A stretch of DNA of 64,000 nt from Phycisphaeraceae bacterium D3-23 (GCA_039555135.1 CP114179.1:682001-746000), one strand, 5' to 3'; shown: positions 18,848 through 28,226, counted from the first letter of the stretch. Notes: a model not told the origin generated them from the sequence alone. Translations and numbers: made by a program.

Positions 18848-20350
18848 TCAGTCCCGGGGCAGCGTGATCGTCACCACAAACGCGCCGCCCGTTTCGGAGC
18901 TGGCGCTGATCGTCCCGCCCAGCGCGCGGACGGCGGAGCGTGTCAGCGCGAGGCCAAGCCCGCAGTGCTTGCCGGTGCCGGCGCGGGAGCTGTCGGCCCG
19001 CCAGAAACGATCGAAGACACGGGCCGCGTCTTGGGTGCTGACCGTGCTGCCGGTGTTGGTGATCGTGATTCGGGCGCTAGCTTGCTCCAGCGCGGACGCG
19101 AGCGTGACGGTGCCTTCGGTGTCGACATAGGCGGCGGCGTTGTGCATGACGTTGCGCAGGACCAGTTCGAGCAGGCCCGGCCGGGTCTGGATCGGGGCAT
19201 CAGCGCTGAGGTCGCGTGTCATATTGAAGACACGGCGCGAGGCACCGTTGTGGATGACCAGCCGCCAGACGCGCTCGATCTCCTGGTCAAGCTGGACGGT
19301 GCCCGTGGCGTCCTCGGAGGTGCCCGCTTCGAGGGCGGCGAGTTTCAGCAGGGCCTCGACCAGGGTGCGCATATGCTCGGCGACTTCCAGCAGCTCGGCG
19401 AAGGCCTCGGCAGACTGCTCGGGGCTGCGCGGCTGGGCGCTGGCGACTTCGAGTGTCGTGAGCAGCCCCGCCAGCGGGGTGCGCAGCTCGTGCGCGACGT
19501 CGGCGGAGAAGCCGCGCTCGCGCTCATAGGCCTGCGCGACGCGGGCGAGCACGGCGTTGTACTGCTCGACGATCGGCTGGAGCTCCTGGGGCAGCGGGCC
19601 CGAGGGGATGGGCTTGTTGAGCGCATCGCTTTCGAGCGCGGCGAGCCGGGTGGTGAGCTCATCGACAGGCCGGAGCCCGCGCCGCACGCCATAGCCGACG
19701 ACGATGGACATGAGGATCGCGAGCAGCGCCCCGGCCGCGGCGAGGCCGAGCCCGAGCATGGAGAGCGCCGCATCGATCGCGACAGTTTCGCGCGCGAGCG
19801 ACATCGTGACGGTCCGGTGTGGGCCGTAGTCGCTGCTCGCATATGCGTCGGCGGCCCACTCGAACAGGTCGTCGTCCAGGTCAAGCGGGGGCAGGAACGT
19901 CTCGGTGTATACCCGCCCGCGGCGTCCGCTGGGCAGGCCGACCCACACCGGGTCCTCGGTCTGCCCGGTGGGGAGCTGCGCCGAATCGCCCAGCGTCGGC
20001 GATCGGTAGATCACGGCGTCTGCTTCGCGGAGCATCAGAAAACTCAACGCGTCGTTGGCGTCGTCGTCGCCATCTTCGTCTTCTTCGTCTTCTTCGTCTT
20101 CTTCATCGTCGTCGTCATCTTCCTTCTCCCCGAAATCGTCCATCTCGATATCGTCGAAGCCCGTATCGATTTCGCCGTCTTCGATCTCGATCGCGCTGGC
20201 CATCAGGTCGAACCTGTCTTCGAGTTCCTCGTCGAACTGCTCGATGAGGTAGGCCCGTGCGACGAAGTAGAACGACACCCCCGCGACGAGGGTCGCCACG
20301 CAGACGGTCGCGACGACCCACAGGATCAGCGTTTGCTTCAGGGTGCGCAT
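18848..20350 (-). CDS. Sensor histidine kinase with a highly acidic extracytoplasmic loop
   Basis: The 500-residue inner-membrane kinase has TM1 at about 8-30 and TM2 at about 195-220, followed by HAMP. The H-box SADVAHELRTPLAGL holds the phospho-accepting His, then the N-box LRNVMHNAAAYV and the G-boxes ending in GLGLALTRSAVRALGG. The periplasmic domain starts with about 30 residues that are nearly all Asp/Glu (EKEDDDDDEEDEEDEEDEDG), encoded by GAN triplet repeats. By analogy with the acidic patch of PhoQ this could sense divalent cations, cationic peptides or polyamines. The gene overlaps its response regulator by 13 bases. Confidence 0.9.
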   Translation of the reverse strand: MRTLKQTLILWVVATVCVATLVAGVSFYFVARAYLIEQFDEELEDRFDLMASAIEIEDGEIDTGFDDIEMDDFGEKEDDDDDEEDEEDEEDEDGDDDANDALSFLMLREADAVIYRSPTLGDSAQLPTGQTEDPVWVGLPSGRRGRVYTETFLPPLDLDDDLFEWAADAYASSDYGPHRTVTMSLARETVAIDAALSMLGLGLAAAGALLAILMSIVVGYGVRRGLRPVDELTTRLAALESDALNKPIPSGPLPQELQPIVEQYNAVLARVAQAYERERGFSADVAHELRTPLAGLLTTLEVASAQPRSPEQSAEAFAELLEVAEHMRTLVEALLKLAALEAGTSEDATGTVQLDQEIERVWRLVIHNGASRRVFNMTRDLSADAPIQTRPGLLELVLRNVMHNAAAYVDTEGTVTLASALEQASARITITNTGSTVSTQDAARVFDRFWRADSSRAGTGKHCGLGLALTRSAVRALGGTISASSETGGAFVVTITLPRD

Positions 20351-21039
20351 GGGGGTTCCACCGCGTCCTGGACCATGAGGATGTAGCCCATCCCGCGCCG
20401 CGTGTGGACGCGGCGGGGCTTACCGCGGGCCTCGATCTTCCGCCGGAGCTGGGCGATGTGGACGTCGATCGAGTTGCTGTTGGGCTCGGCGTCGAAGCCG
20501 TAGAGGTGCTCGGTGATCTCGGTGCGCGAGACGACCCGGCCGTGATGCAGCGCGAGGACTTCGAGGATGCCGTACTCCTTGGCGGTGAGCGCGACCTCGC
20601 CTTCGGGCCAGCGCGCGGTGCGGGCGTTGAGGTCGATCGACAAACCACCCGCCTCGATCTGCGTGACGGGCACGTCGTACTTTCGGCGGACCAGCGCGTT
20701 GACCCGTGCGAGCAGCTCTTCAAAAGCAAAGGGTTTCACCAGGTAGTCGTCGGCGCCGCTATTGAGCCCGTTGACCCGGTCGGGCACGCCGTCGCGCGCC
20801 GTGAGAATCAGCACCGGGCTGGTCTTGCCCCCATCGCGCATGCGCTGGAGGATCGTCATGCCGTCCATGCCGGGCAGCATGAGGTCGAGGATCACCGCGT
20901 CGTAGCAGGCGTCCTCGGCGAACCAGAGGCCTTCCTTGCCGTCGCCCGTCGCATCGACCGCGAAGCCGGCCTCGCCCAACCCGCGCACCAGTGAACGCCG
21001 AAGCGGTTCGTAATCTTCGATCACCAGCAGTCGCATCAT
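20338..21039 (-). CDS. OmpR/PhoB-family response regulator
   Basis: The 233-residue protein has an N-terminal receiver (phospho-Asp in AVILDLMLPGMDG, Thr in VLILTARDG, Lys in DDYLVKPFAFEELLARV). A winged-helix DNA-binding domain follows (AQLRRKIEARGKPRRVHTRR then GMGYIL). It is the partner of the acidic-loop kinase and is transcribed first, with GGGAG upstream of the ATG. Downstream, its stop overlaps the kinase start. Sequence similarity looks closest to the PhoP/QseB type. Confidence 0.92.
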   Translation of the reverse strand: MMRLLVIEDYEPLRRSLVRGLGEAGFAVDATGDGKEGLWFAEDACYDAVILDLMLPGMDGMTILQRMRDGGKTSPVLILTARDGVPDRVNGLNSGADDYLVKPFAFEELLARVNALVRRKYDVPVTQIEAGGLSIDLNARTARWPEGEVALTAKEYGILEVLALHHGRVVSRTEITEHLYGFDAEPNSNSIDVHIAQLRRKIEARGKPRRVHTRRGMGYILMVQDAVEPPCAP

Positions 21040-21317
21040 CGACTCCCAAAAAGAAATGGCCGCCGCCGCGGGGACGATCGGCGGCGGCCCACCAAGGATA
21101 CCTCACCCGTTCCCGAAGGCGCATGGAAACGAGACAAAACAACACGACTGAAACCATTCATTCGATCGATGTCGGTGCTGCAACATGGATAGGACGTCCA
21201 TCACGGCTGGCAAGGCCGACCGGGCCGATCAGCCGCACGGAAGAACAGTAGCGGGCCGCAGATGAAGGCAAGGTGAAGCGGGGTGACGGTTGATTGGCAA
21301 TGGCTATCAATGCGGGT

Positions 21318-22262
21318 TCAGCCGCTGCCAACCGTGACGACGCCGGCCCAGCCGCCCAGCGCGGTGACGGACTGCGCGGCGGTCGTGCAGCCGAACGCGC
21401 CTGCGCGATGCGGCGTGAGCCCGCGAGACAGCCCGGCGATGAGCCCAGCCAGGAAGCAGTCGCCTGCGCCGGTGGTATCGACGACCGGGCCGGGCGGCGC
21501 GGCGCTGGGGATGTGTATCTGCCCACCGTGGCTCGGGCTCAGCAGCACACCGTCCGCGCCGCCAAGTTTTACACCGAGAAGCCCATCGCAGCCCGCCGCG
21601 CGGTAGCGTTCGATCATGCGATCGGGGTCGGTCTCGCCCGTCTGCGACTCCGCCTCGCCGCGTGAAGGGACATAGAGGTCGAGGTGTGGCAACACGGGCG
21701 CTAGCTCGTCGAAAGTGCCGCCGCGCTCGAGCCCGCCTGCGCTGTCGAGTGCGGTCTTGCAGCCAAGCGTTTGCAAAGCACGCATGACCTCGGGCAGGTC
21801 GTCGATCAGGTTGGGCAGCAGTGGGTAGTAGCCCAGCAGCACCCAGCCGACACCGCGCCAGCGTTCGGCATCGTCTAGGAAGAACGCGGCGTCGATGCGC
21901 TTGGGTGCGCCTTGAGCATGAAGAAAACTGCGCTCGCCAGAATCATCCACCAGGACGATCGTCGTGCTTGTTGGCGCATCAGGGTGTATCAACAGGCGTG
22001 TCGTATCAACGCCTTCGCGATCGAGTGTGCTGCGCAGGAGCATCCCCCATGCGTCGTCGCCGATATAGGATGCGACGCCGACGCCGAGCCCGAGCCGGCG
22101 CATCGCGATCCCGGCGTTGCTCGTGATCCCGCCGGGCACCGCGCCGGGCGGCGCGATCGCGTGCAGCGCCCCGCCGCCGATGGGCGTGTTTAGAGCAACG
22201 GGCCGACAGACCAGGTCCATCACACACGAGCCGGCGACGATCACGTCCAAGGGTGTGGGCAT
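21318..22262 (-). CDS. PfkB-family sugar kinase
   Basis: The 314-residue ribokinase-type enzyme starts with VIVAGSCVMDLVCRPVAL and has the substrate loop GGALHAIAPPGAVPGG-x-TSNAGIAMRRLG. The C-terminal PfkB signature DTTGAGDCFLAGLIAGLS holds the catalytic Asp and anion hole. Substrate is not predictable; ribose, fructose or a nucleoside are options. The start is the ATG at 22262 because TATCCT lies exactly six bases upstream, a leaderless layout. The 278 bases between its end and the response regulator start show nothing coding. Confidence 0.85.
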   Translation of the reverse strand: MPTPLDVIVAGSCVMDLVCRPVALNTPIGGGALHAIAPPGAVPGGITSNAGIAMRRLGLGVGVASYIGDDAWGMLLRSTLDREGVDTTRLLIHPDAPTSTTIVLVDDSGERSFLHAQGAPKRIDAAFFLDDAERWRGVGWVLLGYYPLLPNLIDDLPEVMRALQTLGCKTALDSAGGLERGGTFDELAPVLPHLDLYVPSRGEAESQTGETDPDRMIERYRAAGCDGLLGVKLGGADGVLLSPSHGGQIHIPSAAPPGPVVDTTGAGDCFLAGLIAGLSRGLTPHRAGAFGCTTAAQSVTALGGWAGVVTVGSG

Positions 22263-22268
22263 CGCCGC

Positions 22269-22274
22269 AGGATA
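22269..22274 (-). promoter_or_regulatory. -10 box of the PfkB gene, six bases from ATG
   Basis: TATCCT, then GCGGCG, then ATG on the minus strand. Confidence 0.5.
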
Positions 22275-22304
22275 CCGCAACCGACACACCCGTACGGGCA
22301 GCGG

Positions 22305-25300
22305 TCAGTCCTGCTCGACCCAAACCGCCTTGGGGTCCTGGGCGACGATCCCCTCGCCGCTGGCGAGCGCATCGGACTGGCTGACGCTGAGCGCGCGGTC
22401 GTAGATCGAGACCTCGTCGAGCGTGCCCAGCCAGGGTCGGCTGCCGCCGACCTCGTTGCCCAGCAGCAGCGGCATCGCCGCGGACCAGGACGTCATCGTG
22501 CCGCCCAACAGCTCACTCTTGACCAACGTACCGTCGACAAAAGTCTTGAGCGCCTCTCCGTCGTAGGCTACAACGACATACACGTAATCGTCATCGGTCA
22601 AAATCGAGCCGGTCTCATAGTTTGGCGACAGGATGCCGTTGCTGCCCGTCGTGCTCGTGCGGACACGTACATCCATCGCCGTGCTCTCCTGGCCCAGCGT
22701 GAAGTTCCGGCTGCCCGTCGAGCTCGACATCGATACGATCCGGGCCGGCCCCGTCGCGCCGCCCGGCGAGGCCCGGCTGAAACGCGCGGCGATCGAAAAC
22801 TCACCCGTCGCCATGATCGCGTCGTAAACCTTGGTCGCATCGCCCAACGACTCTGCGACCGTCGACGCATCAAACGTCAGCGTCCCGGCCGACCAGGTCA
22901 CATCCTCCGGATCGGCGATCGCCAGGTTCAGCGGGTCTTCGAACCCACTCGTATCCTCGACCAGCGTCTCGGAGAGCTGGCCACCGGGCTCGATGCCGTT
23001 GAACAGGTCGATCGCCTGCTGGGCGTTGAGCCGTTCGTCGTAGATGCGAAGGTCGTCTATGAAGCCGTGAAAATGGTCCTTCACCGGCGTCGCCAGGAGG
23101 TCGTCGCTCTGCCAGGCATTCCCGCCCAGGACGATCGGCTCGAAATTGCCCGTCCCGCCCGAGGTCGAGCTTAGGCCACCTGTGTAGCTATTCGTATCCA
23201 CCGCGATGCCATCGAGGTAGAGGACCATACCCTCAGCCCCCCAGGCGAACATGATGTGGTACCACGTGTTCGTCGAGACCGTCCCCGACTCGACCCAGTA
23301 GCTCGTTGTCGTGCTCTGCATCCGCACGCGCACCTTGCCACTCTCGATGAAGACTGAGAAGTGCCCGCCCGTGTCGTAATTGGTCGAGTCCTTGGAGAAC
23401 AGGCCCTGCCGGCCCGACGTCGTATCGGCCTTAAACCAGCACGAAAACGTCCCGCCATCCAGCTCGTATGCCGAGATGTGCGGCATCTCGAGGAAGTCGC
23501 CGCTGCCGTCGAAGTACATCGAAAACCCCGAGCCCGCGAGCGGTGTCGCGCCCGGCTGCCCCCCCGCGGGGTCGCCGCGGAAACTGCCGTGGTTCGCCTT
23601 CTCGATATCGCGCACCGGCGTATCTTCGTCGATCAATTCAGGCAGCGACTTGTCGATATGCACTTGGCTCGCGCCGGACAGCAGCGCATCGTCGCCCGCC
23701 ATCACGCTGCCGAACAGCTCGGCCGCGCCGGACATATTGAGCTCGTCGCTGACGTAGAAAGTGCCCGCCGCACTCGATGTGTCAGCCATCTCCAGATCGC
23801 CGCCGCCGCTGTGGACGTAGATCGTCGCGCGATCTGCGGCAGTCGAGGAGCCATTGAGCTGGCCCGCATCCCGAAGCGCAATACCCTGTGCGACCCAGAG
23901 CGTCAGCGTTGAGCCCTCCGGGACAACAATCTTGGCTGTATCTTCGATCGTCAGCGTGCCATCGACACGGATCACGATGTCGCCTACGACACTCAGCGTC
24001 GCGTCACCCGATAGCGTGAGGTCTTGGTAACGCGTATCCAGAATCAACGGGACAATACCCAAAGCCAACGTGATATCCCCGACACTAGGCAACAGCCCCA
24101 ACGGCGGCGTCATCGATGGCAGACCGACATCCGACGTCAACCGGTCCCGGCTGCCGTCGATCAGCGCCCCACTCGCGACCGAGTAGGCCGTATTGAGGTC
24201 CGCGGATGTGCCGACGTAGGCATCGCCACTGATCGTCGCCGTGTGCGTCAGGATGATCTTGCTGGCATCATCGCTGTTTGTCGAGACCGTGCCGTAGTTC
24301 GAGATGTTGGTCCCGCCGTAGGCCGCGAGCCGGGAGTCGTAGCTATCAACGTTGGCCTGGTCGTTGAGCGTGAGTGTGTCGCCGACCGCGAGCCCCCCGC
24401 CGCCGCCCTCGGTCTCTTCGAGCTGCCAGTGCGCGATGATGCTGGGCAGGATCATGACCTGGTCGAACTCGTAGTGCACGATGAGCTGCGCTACCGCGCC
24501 GCCCTCGTTCGCCGACGCCCACTCCAAAGCGCGACGGGTCAGCAGCCGGCCGTCGTCATTCAAGTTCGACGTGTCGCCCGTCCACGGCAGCTTCACCCGC
24601 CGGGCCGGGGCCGTATTGCTGTTGAGAAGCGCGGCCCCCGTCTCGACGGTCAGCAGCGCGTAGTCGTCGTTGTAGGTCGGCTCGGCGATGCGGTTCGCGC
24701 CCGACGCCACGTTCGTCCGGTTTCGGTGCAGGGTGATGCTGCTGTCCGCGACGGTGAGCACGCCGGTCGAGAACGGTGCCGTGATATAGTGCGTGTTGTC
24801 GACGATGTCGATCTGCGTGCCCGACGCCAACCCGCCATTCGTCGCGATGTCGAAGTAGTACGACATCTGCGCGAGTTCGTACACCACGCCCAGCGGGTGG
24901 GTCCGCAGCTTGCTTCCGACCGTCCCGTACGAAGCATCCGAGCTGATGAACGCGACCTCCGACTCTGCGGCCGCCGTGTCGAAAGCCGTCTGCCCCGCGC
25001 CGTCGTCGAGGATGCTGACGGTGTAGCCCCAGCTCTCGAACAGCGACTGCTTGCGGGTTTCCTCGGCCGTCAGCGAACCCGAGTTGCGCACGACAAACAT
25101 CACCTTAAGCTTGAGCGATTCGGTCCCACTATCGACGCGGGCGCTCACGCGGTGGGTCACGCCATCTACTTTCGCGACGACCGAGAGGTTGAGGGTGTCG
25201 CCCGCGTCGTCGTTGAGGTCGCCGTCGTCGTCCGTGCCGTAGACCGAGAACGTCCCGCCGTTGAGCGGCTGGTCCGCGAGCCAAAGCCCGTTGGGCTGGG

Positions 25301-25550
25301 TCGCCCGCCAGTTGTCGTTTTCCTTGACATACTCGATCGCGAACTCGAGGCCCGCCTCGGCGACTGCGCGGACCTTGGCCTGCCTGTCGATGTTGCTCGC
25401 CACCGCCATCGTCGGGCCTGAACTCCGCATAAACGACAGCGCCAAAATTGCCGCCACCGCCAGCGCGATCACGACCAGCAGCATCGCCGCCCCGGCCTCA
25501 CGCCGACTCGACGCGACACGCTCACGACTACAAATGCTCTTCGCGTACAT
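22305..25550 (-). CDS. Giant PilX/GspK-like minor pseudopilin with two LamG modules
   Basis: About 1,081 residues. The N-terminus has a short basic leader and a prepilin-like hydrophobic helix (GAAMLLVVIALAVAAILALS) followed by KVRAVAEAGLEFAIEYVKEN, as in PilX/GspK proteins. The middle part (about 470-640) resembles the beta-helical region seen in PilX-type proteins. Two concanavalin-like LamG domains follow (SMYFDGSGDFLEMPHIS...DDLRIYDERL and FSIAARFSRAS...LDEVSIYDRALS). Normal minor pilins have 150-350 residues. The start overlaps the upstream stop as TGATG, showing coupled translation with the pseudopilin genes. A carbohydrate-binding or adhesin-like role at the tip of a secretion pseudopilus is inferred. 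Confidence 0.75.
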   Translation of the reverse strand: MYAKSICSRERVASSRREAGAAMLLVVIALAVAAILALSFMRSSGPTMAVASNIDRQAKVRAVAEAGLEFAIEYVKENDNWRATQPNGLWLADQPLNGGTFSVYGTDDDGDLNDDAGDTLNLSVVAKVDGVTHRVSARVDSGTESLKLKVMFVVRNSGSLTAEETRKQSLFESWGYTVSILDDGAGQTAFDTAAAESEVAFISSDASYGTVGSKLRTHPLGVVYELAQMSYYFDIATNGGLASGTQIDIVDNTHYITAPFSTGVLTVADSSITLHRNRTNVASGANRIAEPTYNDDYALLTVETGAALLNSNTAPARRVKLPWTGDTSNLNDDGRLLTRRALEWASANEGGAVAQLIVHYEFDQVMILPSIIAHWQLEETEGGGGGLAVGDTLTLNDQANVDSYDSRLAAYGGTNISNYGTVSTNSDDASKIILTHTATISGDAYVGTSADLNTAYSVASGALIDGSRDRLTSDVGLPSMTPPLGLLPSVGDITLALGIVPLILDTRYQDLTLSGDATLSVVGDIVIRVDGTLTIEDTAKIVVPEGSTLTLWVAQGIALRDAGQLNGSSTAADRATIYVHSGGGDLEMADTSSAAGTFYVSDELNMSGAAELFGSVMAGDDALLSGASQVHIDKSLPELIDEDTPVRDIEKANHGSFRGDPAGGQPGATPLAGSGFSMYFDGSGDFLEMPHISAYELDGGTFSCWFKADTTSGRQGLFSKDSTNYDTGGHFSVFIESGKVRVRMQSTTTSYWVESGTVSTNTWYHIMFAWGAEGMVLYLDGIAVDTNSYTGGLSSTSGGTGNFEPIVLGGNAWQSDDLLATPVKDHFHGFIDDLRIYDERLNAQQAIDLFNGIEPGGQLSETLVEDTSGFEDPLNLAIADPEDVTWSAGTLTFDASTVAESLGDATKVYDAIMATGEFSIAARFSRASPGGATGPARIVSMSSSTGSRNFTLGQESTAMDVRVRTSTTGSNGILSPNYETGSILTDDDYVYVVVAYDGEALKTFVDGTLVKSELLGGTMTSWSAAMPLLLGNEVGGSRPWLGTLDEVSIYDRALSVSQSDALASGEGIVAQDPKAVWVEQD

Positions 25551-26158
25551 CACTCATCCCCCCCGTTACGCAGCGCCGCCGCGCCGACGACTTCGTCCTG
25601 CTCATCTCCCGCCAGCAGCGTCATCCGGAAACTCACTAGCCGCGCCGACTGCACGATGCCCTGGTCGAGCGTGGTCTCAAACGCGGAAATCTCCGACGCC
25701 CAGCGCGTCGCGGGGAAGTCGGCCGTGCCCTTGACGCCGCTGGTCTGCGTCACGAAACTCACGGCCAGGTCGTACGCCGGGTCGCTCGAAGGCGCGGCCG
25801 GCGCCTGGTAGACGTTCAGCGCCTGCGCATCGGCATCAAACTCGATCAGCGTGATTTCACTGAGGTTCGGGGTCTCGCTCTCATCATCATCGTTGATCCA
25901 GAGAAAAAGATACCCGTCGCCGCGATCGAGCACCATCGAGGACTCGCGCACCTCCGCGCTCAGCCGACTGCGCAGCGCCATCTGTTTCGTGATCAGCCCG
26001 CGAAGGTCCTTGTCTGCTTGCGTACCGTACGACACCGCGACCAGCATCGAGGCGATCGCCGACCCGATCAGCGACATCCCCGCCAACGCGAGCATCATCT
26101 CGAGCAGCGTCAGGCCGATCACGCGGCGCACCGTGTTCTTTCGTTTTATCTTCAGCAT
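25550..26158 (-). CDS. Type IV pilin-like minor pseudopilin (PilW/GspJ-like)
   Basis: The 202-residue protein has an N-terminal class III signal: a basic leader (KIKRKNTVRRVIG) is cut before LTLLEMMLALAGMSLIGSAI, with the Glu at mature position 5. The remainder is a small globular domain with many strands (FLWINDDDESETPNLSEITL). It overlaps the preceding PilV-like gene and the following giant gene as TGATG on both sides. The three therefore form a tightly coupled operon for minor components of a type II secretion or type IV pilus-like machine. No ATPase, secretin or platform gene is in the window. Confidence 0.8.
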   Translation of the reverse strand: MLKIKRKNTVRRVIGLTLLEMMLALAGMSLIGSAIASMLVAVSYGTQADKDLRGLITKQMALRSRLSAEVRESSMVLDRGDGYLFLWINDDDESETPNLSEITLIEFDADAQALNVYQAPAAPSSDPAYDLAVSFVTQTSGVKGTADFPATRWASEISAFETTLDQGIVQSARLVSFRMTLLAGDEQDEVVGAAALRNGGDE

Positions 26159-26694
26159 CACGGCGTCTCCGGCACGAACCGCGTCACCGTCCACGACCGG
26201 CCGTCGGTCCCGCCCACGGCGGTCGCGGGCTCGGTCACCGTCACGGTCACACGCATGCCAACTCGGTCCCCGCCCAGCGCCGCGATCGTCACGGTCTTCT
26301 GCTGCACAGTCACGCTCCGCTCGTACCGCTGGTACGCCGTGGGGTACACCGTGCCCGCGTGGTCCGCCAACGCCCCAACCGCCTCGGCAAAGCCGTGGTA
26401 ATCGTCAAGGTTGTCAAACTCGTCACGATCGGATTCACCCGAATCCGGGCCGAGCGTCGTCGCGCCCTCGGGGTCCGCGTAGGGCTTGGCGAGCACCTCT
26501 TCGAGCAGCGCATCCGCCAACGCCGTCGCTCGCGCACGGCGCAACGCGTCAAACGTCTGCGCCTGCCCGGCCGTAACCGCCTGCACCAGGCCCAGTGTCG
26601 CGAACGCCAAAATCGACGATGCGATCAAGACCTCCAGCAGCGTAAAGCCGGCCGTTCTTCGGGGTACACGCACCTTAGGCGTATGAGTTCGCAT
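26158..26694 (-). CDS. Type IV pilin-like minor pseudopilin (PilV/GspI-like)
   Basis: The 178-residue protein starts with RRTAGFTLLEVLIASSILAF, a textbook prepilin peptidase site (G|FTLLE). It continues with ATLGLVQAVTAGQAQTFDALRRARATALAD, the usual helix that packs in the pilus. The C-terminal domain is short and Thr/Val-rich. It is first in the operon and overlaps the next gene by TGATG. It is divergent from the GspH-like gene at 26808; 113 bases separate the two. Confidence 0.82.
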   Translation of the reverse strand: MRTHTPKVRVPRRTAGFTLLEVLIASSILAFATLGLVQAVTAGQAQTFDALRRARATALADALLEEVLAKPYADPEGATTLGPDSGESDRDEFDNLDDYHGFAEAVGALADHAGTVYPTAYQRYERSVTVQQKTVTIAALGGDRVGMRVTVTVTEPATAVGGTDGRSWTVTRFVPETP

Positions 26695-26807
26695 ACACGA
26701 GTCATCGACGACAAACCGGGCCGGGTTAAGCCGACCCCGCCCCGCATCTATAGATGCAACACCGTTTACAACTTAAGCGTCCGAGCGATCGTTTCGATAC
26801 AAGCCCT

Positions 26808-27323
26808 ATGACAATGCAGATAGCCCGCCACTGCCGCGCGTTCTCGATGGTCGAGATGATGATCACCGTCACGATCCTGGGCATTATCGGTGCGCTCGCC
26901 GCGCCGATGCTCAGCCCCAACGCGACGACCAAGCTCCGCAGCGCCGCCACCGTCCTCGCCGCCGACCTTGACGCCTGCCGCGCCGACTCGATCGCGCACG
27001 GCGAAGACCCCCGCCTCATCGTCTTCGACACCGTCGCCGAGGCCTACCACATCGCCGCGAGCTCCGACCCCGACACCCCGCTCCCCCACCCGACCTCCGG
27101 CGGGGACTACACCGTCACTTTCGGCAGCGCCGACACCGCGCAACTCAATGGCGTCACGATCCAGTCCGTCAGTGTCGGCGGCGACGACCAGCTCGGCTTC
27201 GAGATCTACGGCCAACTCGACCAGGCGGCCAACGCCACCATCACCCTCGAAGCCGACGGCGTCACGATCACCCTCACCCTCGACGCCGCGACCGGCGAAG
27301 TCACCATCGGCGAGCTGCAATAA
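26808..27323 (+). CDS. GspH/FimT-like pseudopilin
   Basis: The protein is about 171 residues. The prepilin motif is altered: HCRAFSMVEMMITVTILGIIGALA, where the residue before the F is Ala instead of the usual Gly, although the Glu at +5 and the helix are intact. A GspH-type globular domain follows (TTKLRSAATVLAADLDACRADSIAHGEDPRLI...). It is divergent from the three-gene pseudopilin operon and very likely serves the same apparatus. ATG 26808 or 26814 are both possible starts. Confidence 0.78.
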   Translation: MTMQIARHCRAFSMVEMMITVTILGIIGALAAPMLSPNATTKLRSAATVLAADLDACRADSIAHGEDPRLIVFDTVAEAYHIAASSDPDTPLPHPTSGGDYTVTFGSADTAQLNGVTIQSVSVGGDDQLGFEIYGQLDQAANATITLEADGVTITLTLDAATGEVTIGELQ

Positions 27324-27372
27324 AGCACCGCCCCCAGGCCCACGCGGAGTCCGCGAAGCGCCGGGTACCTAC

Positions 27373-28200
27373 TCAGCCCCGCACCACCGGGTTGCGCAGC
27401 ACACCGATCCCCTCGATCTCCACATGCGCCTCCCCGCCCGGCCTGAGCCACACCTGTGGGTCGCGCGCAACACCTACCCCCGGCGGCGTGCCTGTCAGGA
27501 GCACCGTGCCCGGCAGCAGCGTCGTGTCCTGACTCAAGTACGCGATCAGCTGCGCCACACTGAAAATCATGTCGGCCGTGTGCCCGTCCTGCAGCACCGC
27601 TCCATCGACCTTGCCGACGATGCGCAGCTGCTGCGGGTCGGCGATCGAGTCGGCATCGTCGCCATGCGTGACCAGCACCGGACCCAGCGGACAGAACGTA
27701 TCAAACCCCTTGCCCCGTATGAACTGACCGCCGCTTCCCTGCTTCTGCCACCACCGCGCGCTGACATCATTCGCGCAGGTGTAGCCCAGCACATAACCCA
27801 GCGCATCTTCCTCACTCACGTTGCGCGCGGCCGTCCCGATCACCACCGCCAGTTCCGCCTCCTGGTCCGTCTCGGGCCCATCGAATTCACAGGCCGGGAT
27901 GCGCACATCCCCGCCCGGGTCCTGCACGCTGCTCGTCGGCTTCATAAAGACCACCGGCCGCTCGGGCACCGCCGACCCCGTCTCCGCTGCGTGCGCCCCG
28001 TAGTTCAGACCGATCGCAAAGAGGTTGGGCGGATCGACCGGCGCAAGGCGACGCGCAACCGCCACCACCCGCCCCGTCGGCACAGGCCAAGCCGGGAACA
28101 CCGCCAGCGGCGAAGTGTCCAGCACGTCCGCCCTGCCGTCCCCAAGGTCTTGCCCATACAGCACTTGCCCGTCTTCATCCTCGAACCGCACGACTCGCAT
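27373..28200 (-). CDS. Fumarylacetoacetate hydrolase family protein
   Basis: The 275-residue enzyme has the FAH fold: LFAIGLNYGAHAAE, then the metal-binding acidic set in EFDGPETDQEAELAVVIGTA and GYTCANDVSAR, and a C-terminal LLPGTVLLTGTPPGVGVARD. Such enzymes hydrolyse C-C bonds or decarboxylate acylpyruvates and 2-oxoacids in aromatic or sugar-acid catabolism. The exact substrate is unknown. The start is the ATG at 28200 with AGGAG six bases upstream. A longer open frame through accD antisense is spurious. Confidence 0.85.
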   Translation of the reverse strand: MRVVRFEDEDGQVLYGQDLGDGRADVLDTSPLAVFPAWPVPTGRVVAVARRLAPVDPPNLFAIGLNYGAHAAETGSAVPERPVVFMKPTSSVQDPGGDVRIPACEFDGPETDQEAELAVVIGTAARNVSEEDALGYVLGYTCANDVSARWWQKQGSGGQFIRGKGFDTFCPLGPVLVTHGDDADSIADPQQLRIVGKVDGAVLQDGHTADMIFSVAQLIAYLSQDTTLLPGTVLLTGTPPGVGVARDPQVWLRPGGEAHVEIEGIGVLRNPVVRG

Positions 28201-28226
28201 CCGCTGCTCCTGTGTCCAGGTTTGGC

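Noticed and set aside
20055-20130. Tandem GAN/TTC triplets as a possible CRISPR or satellite
   Set aside because: They lie inside the sensor-kinase gene and simply encode the Asp/Glu tract. No spacer-repeat structure exists anywhere in the window.
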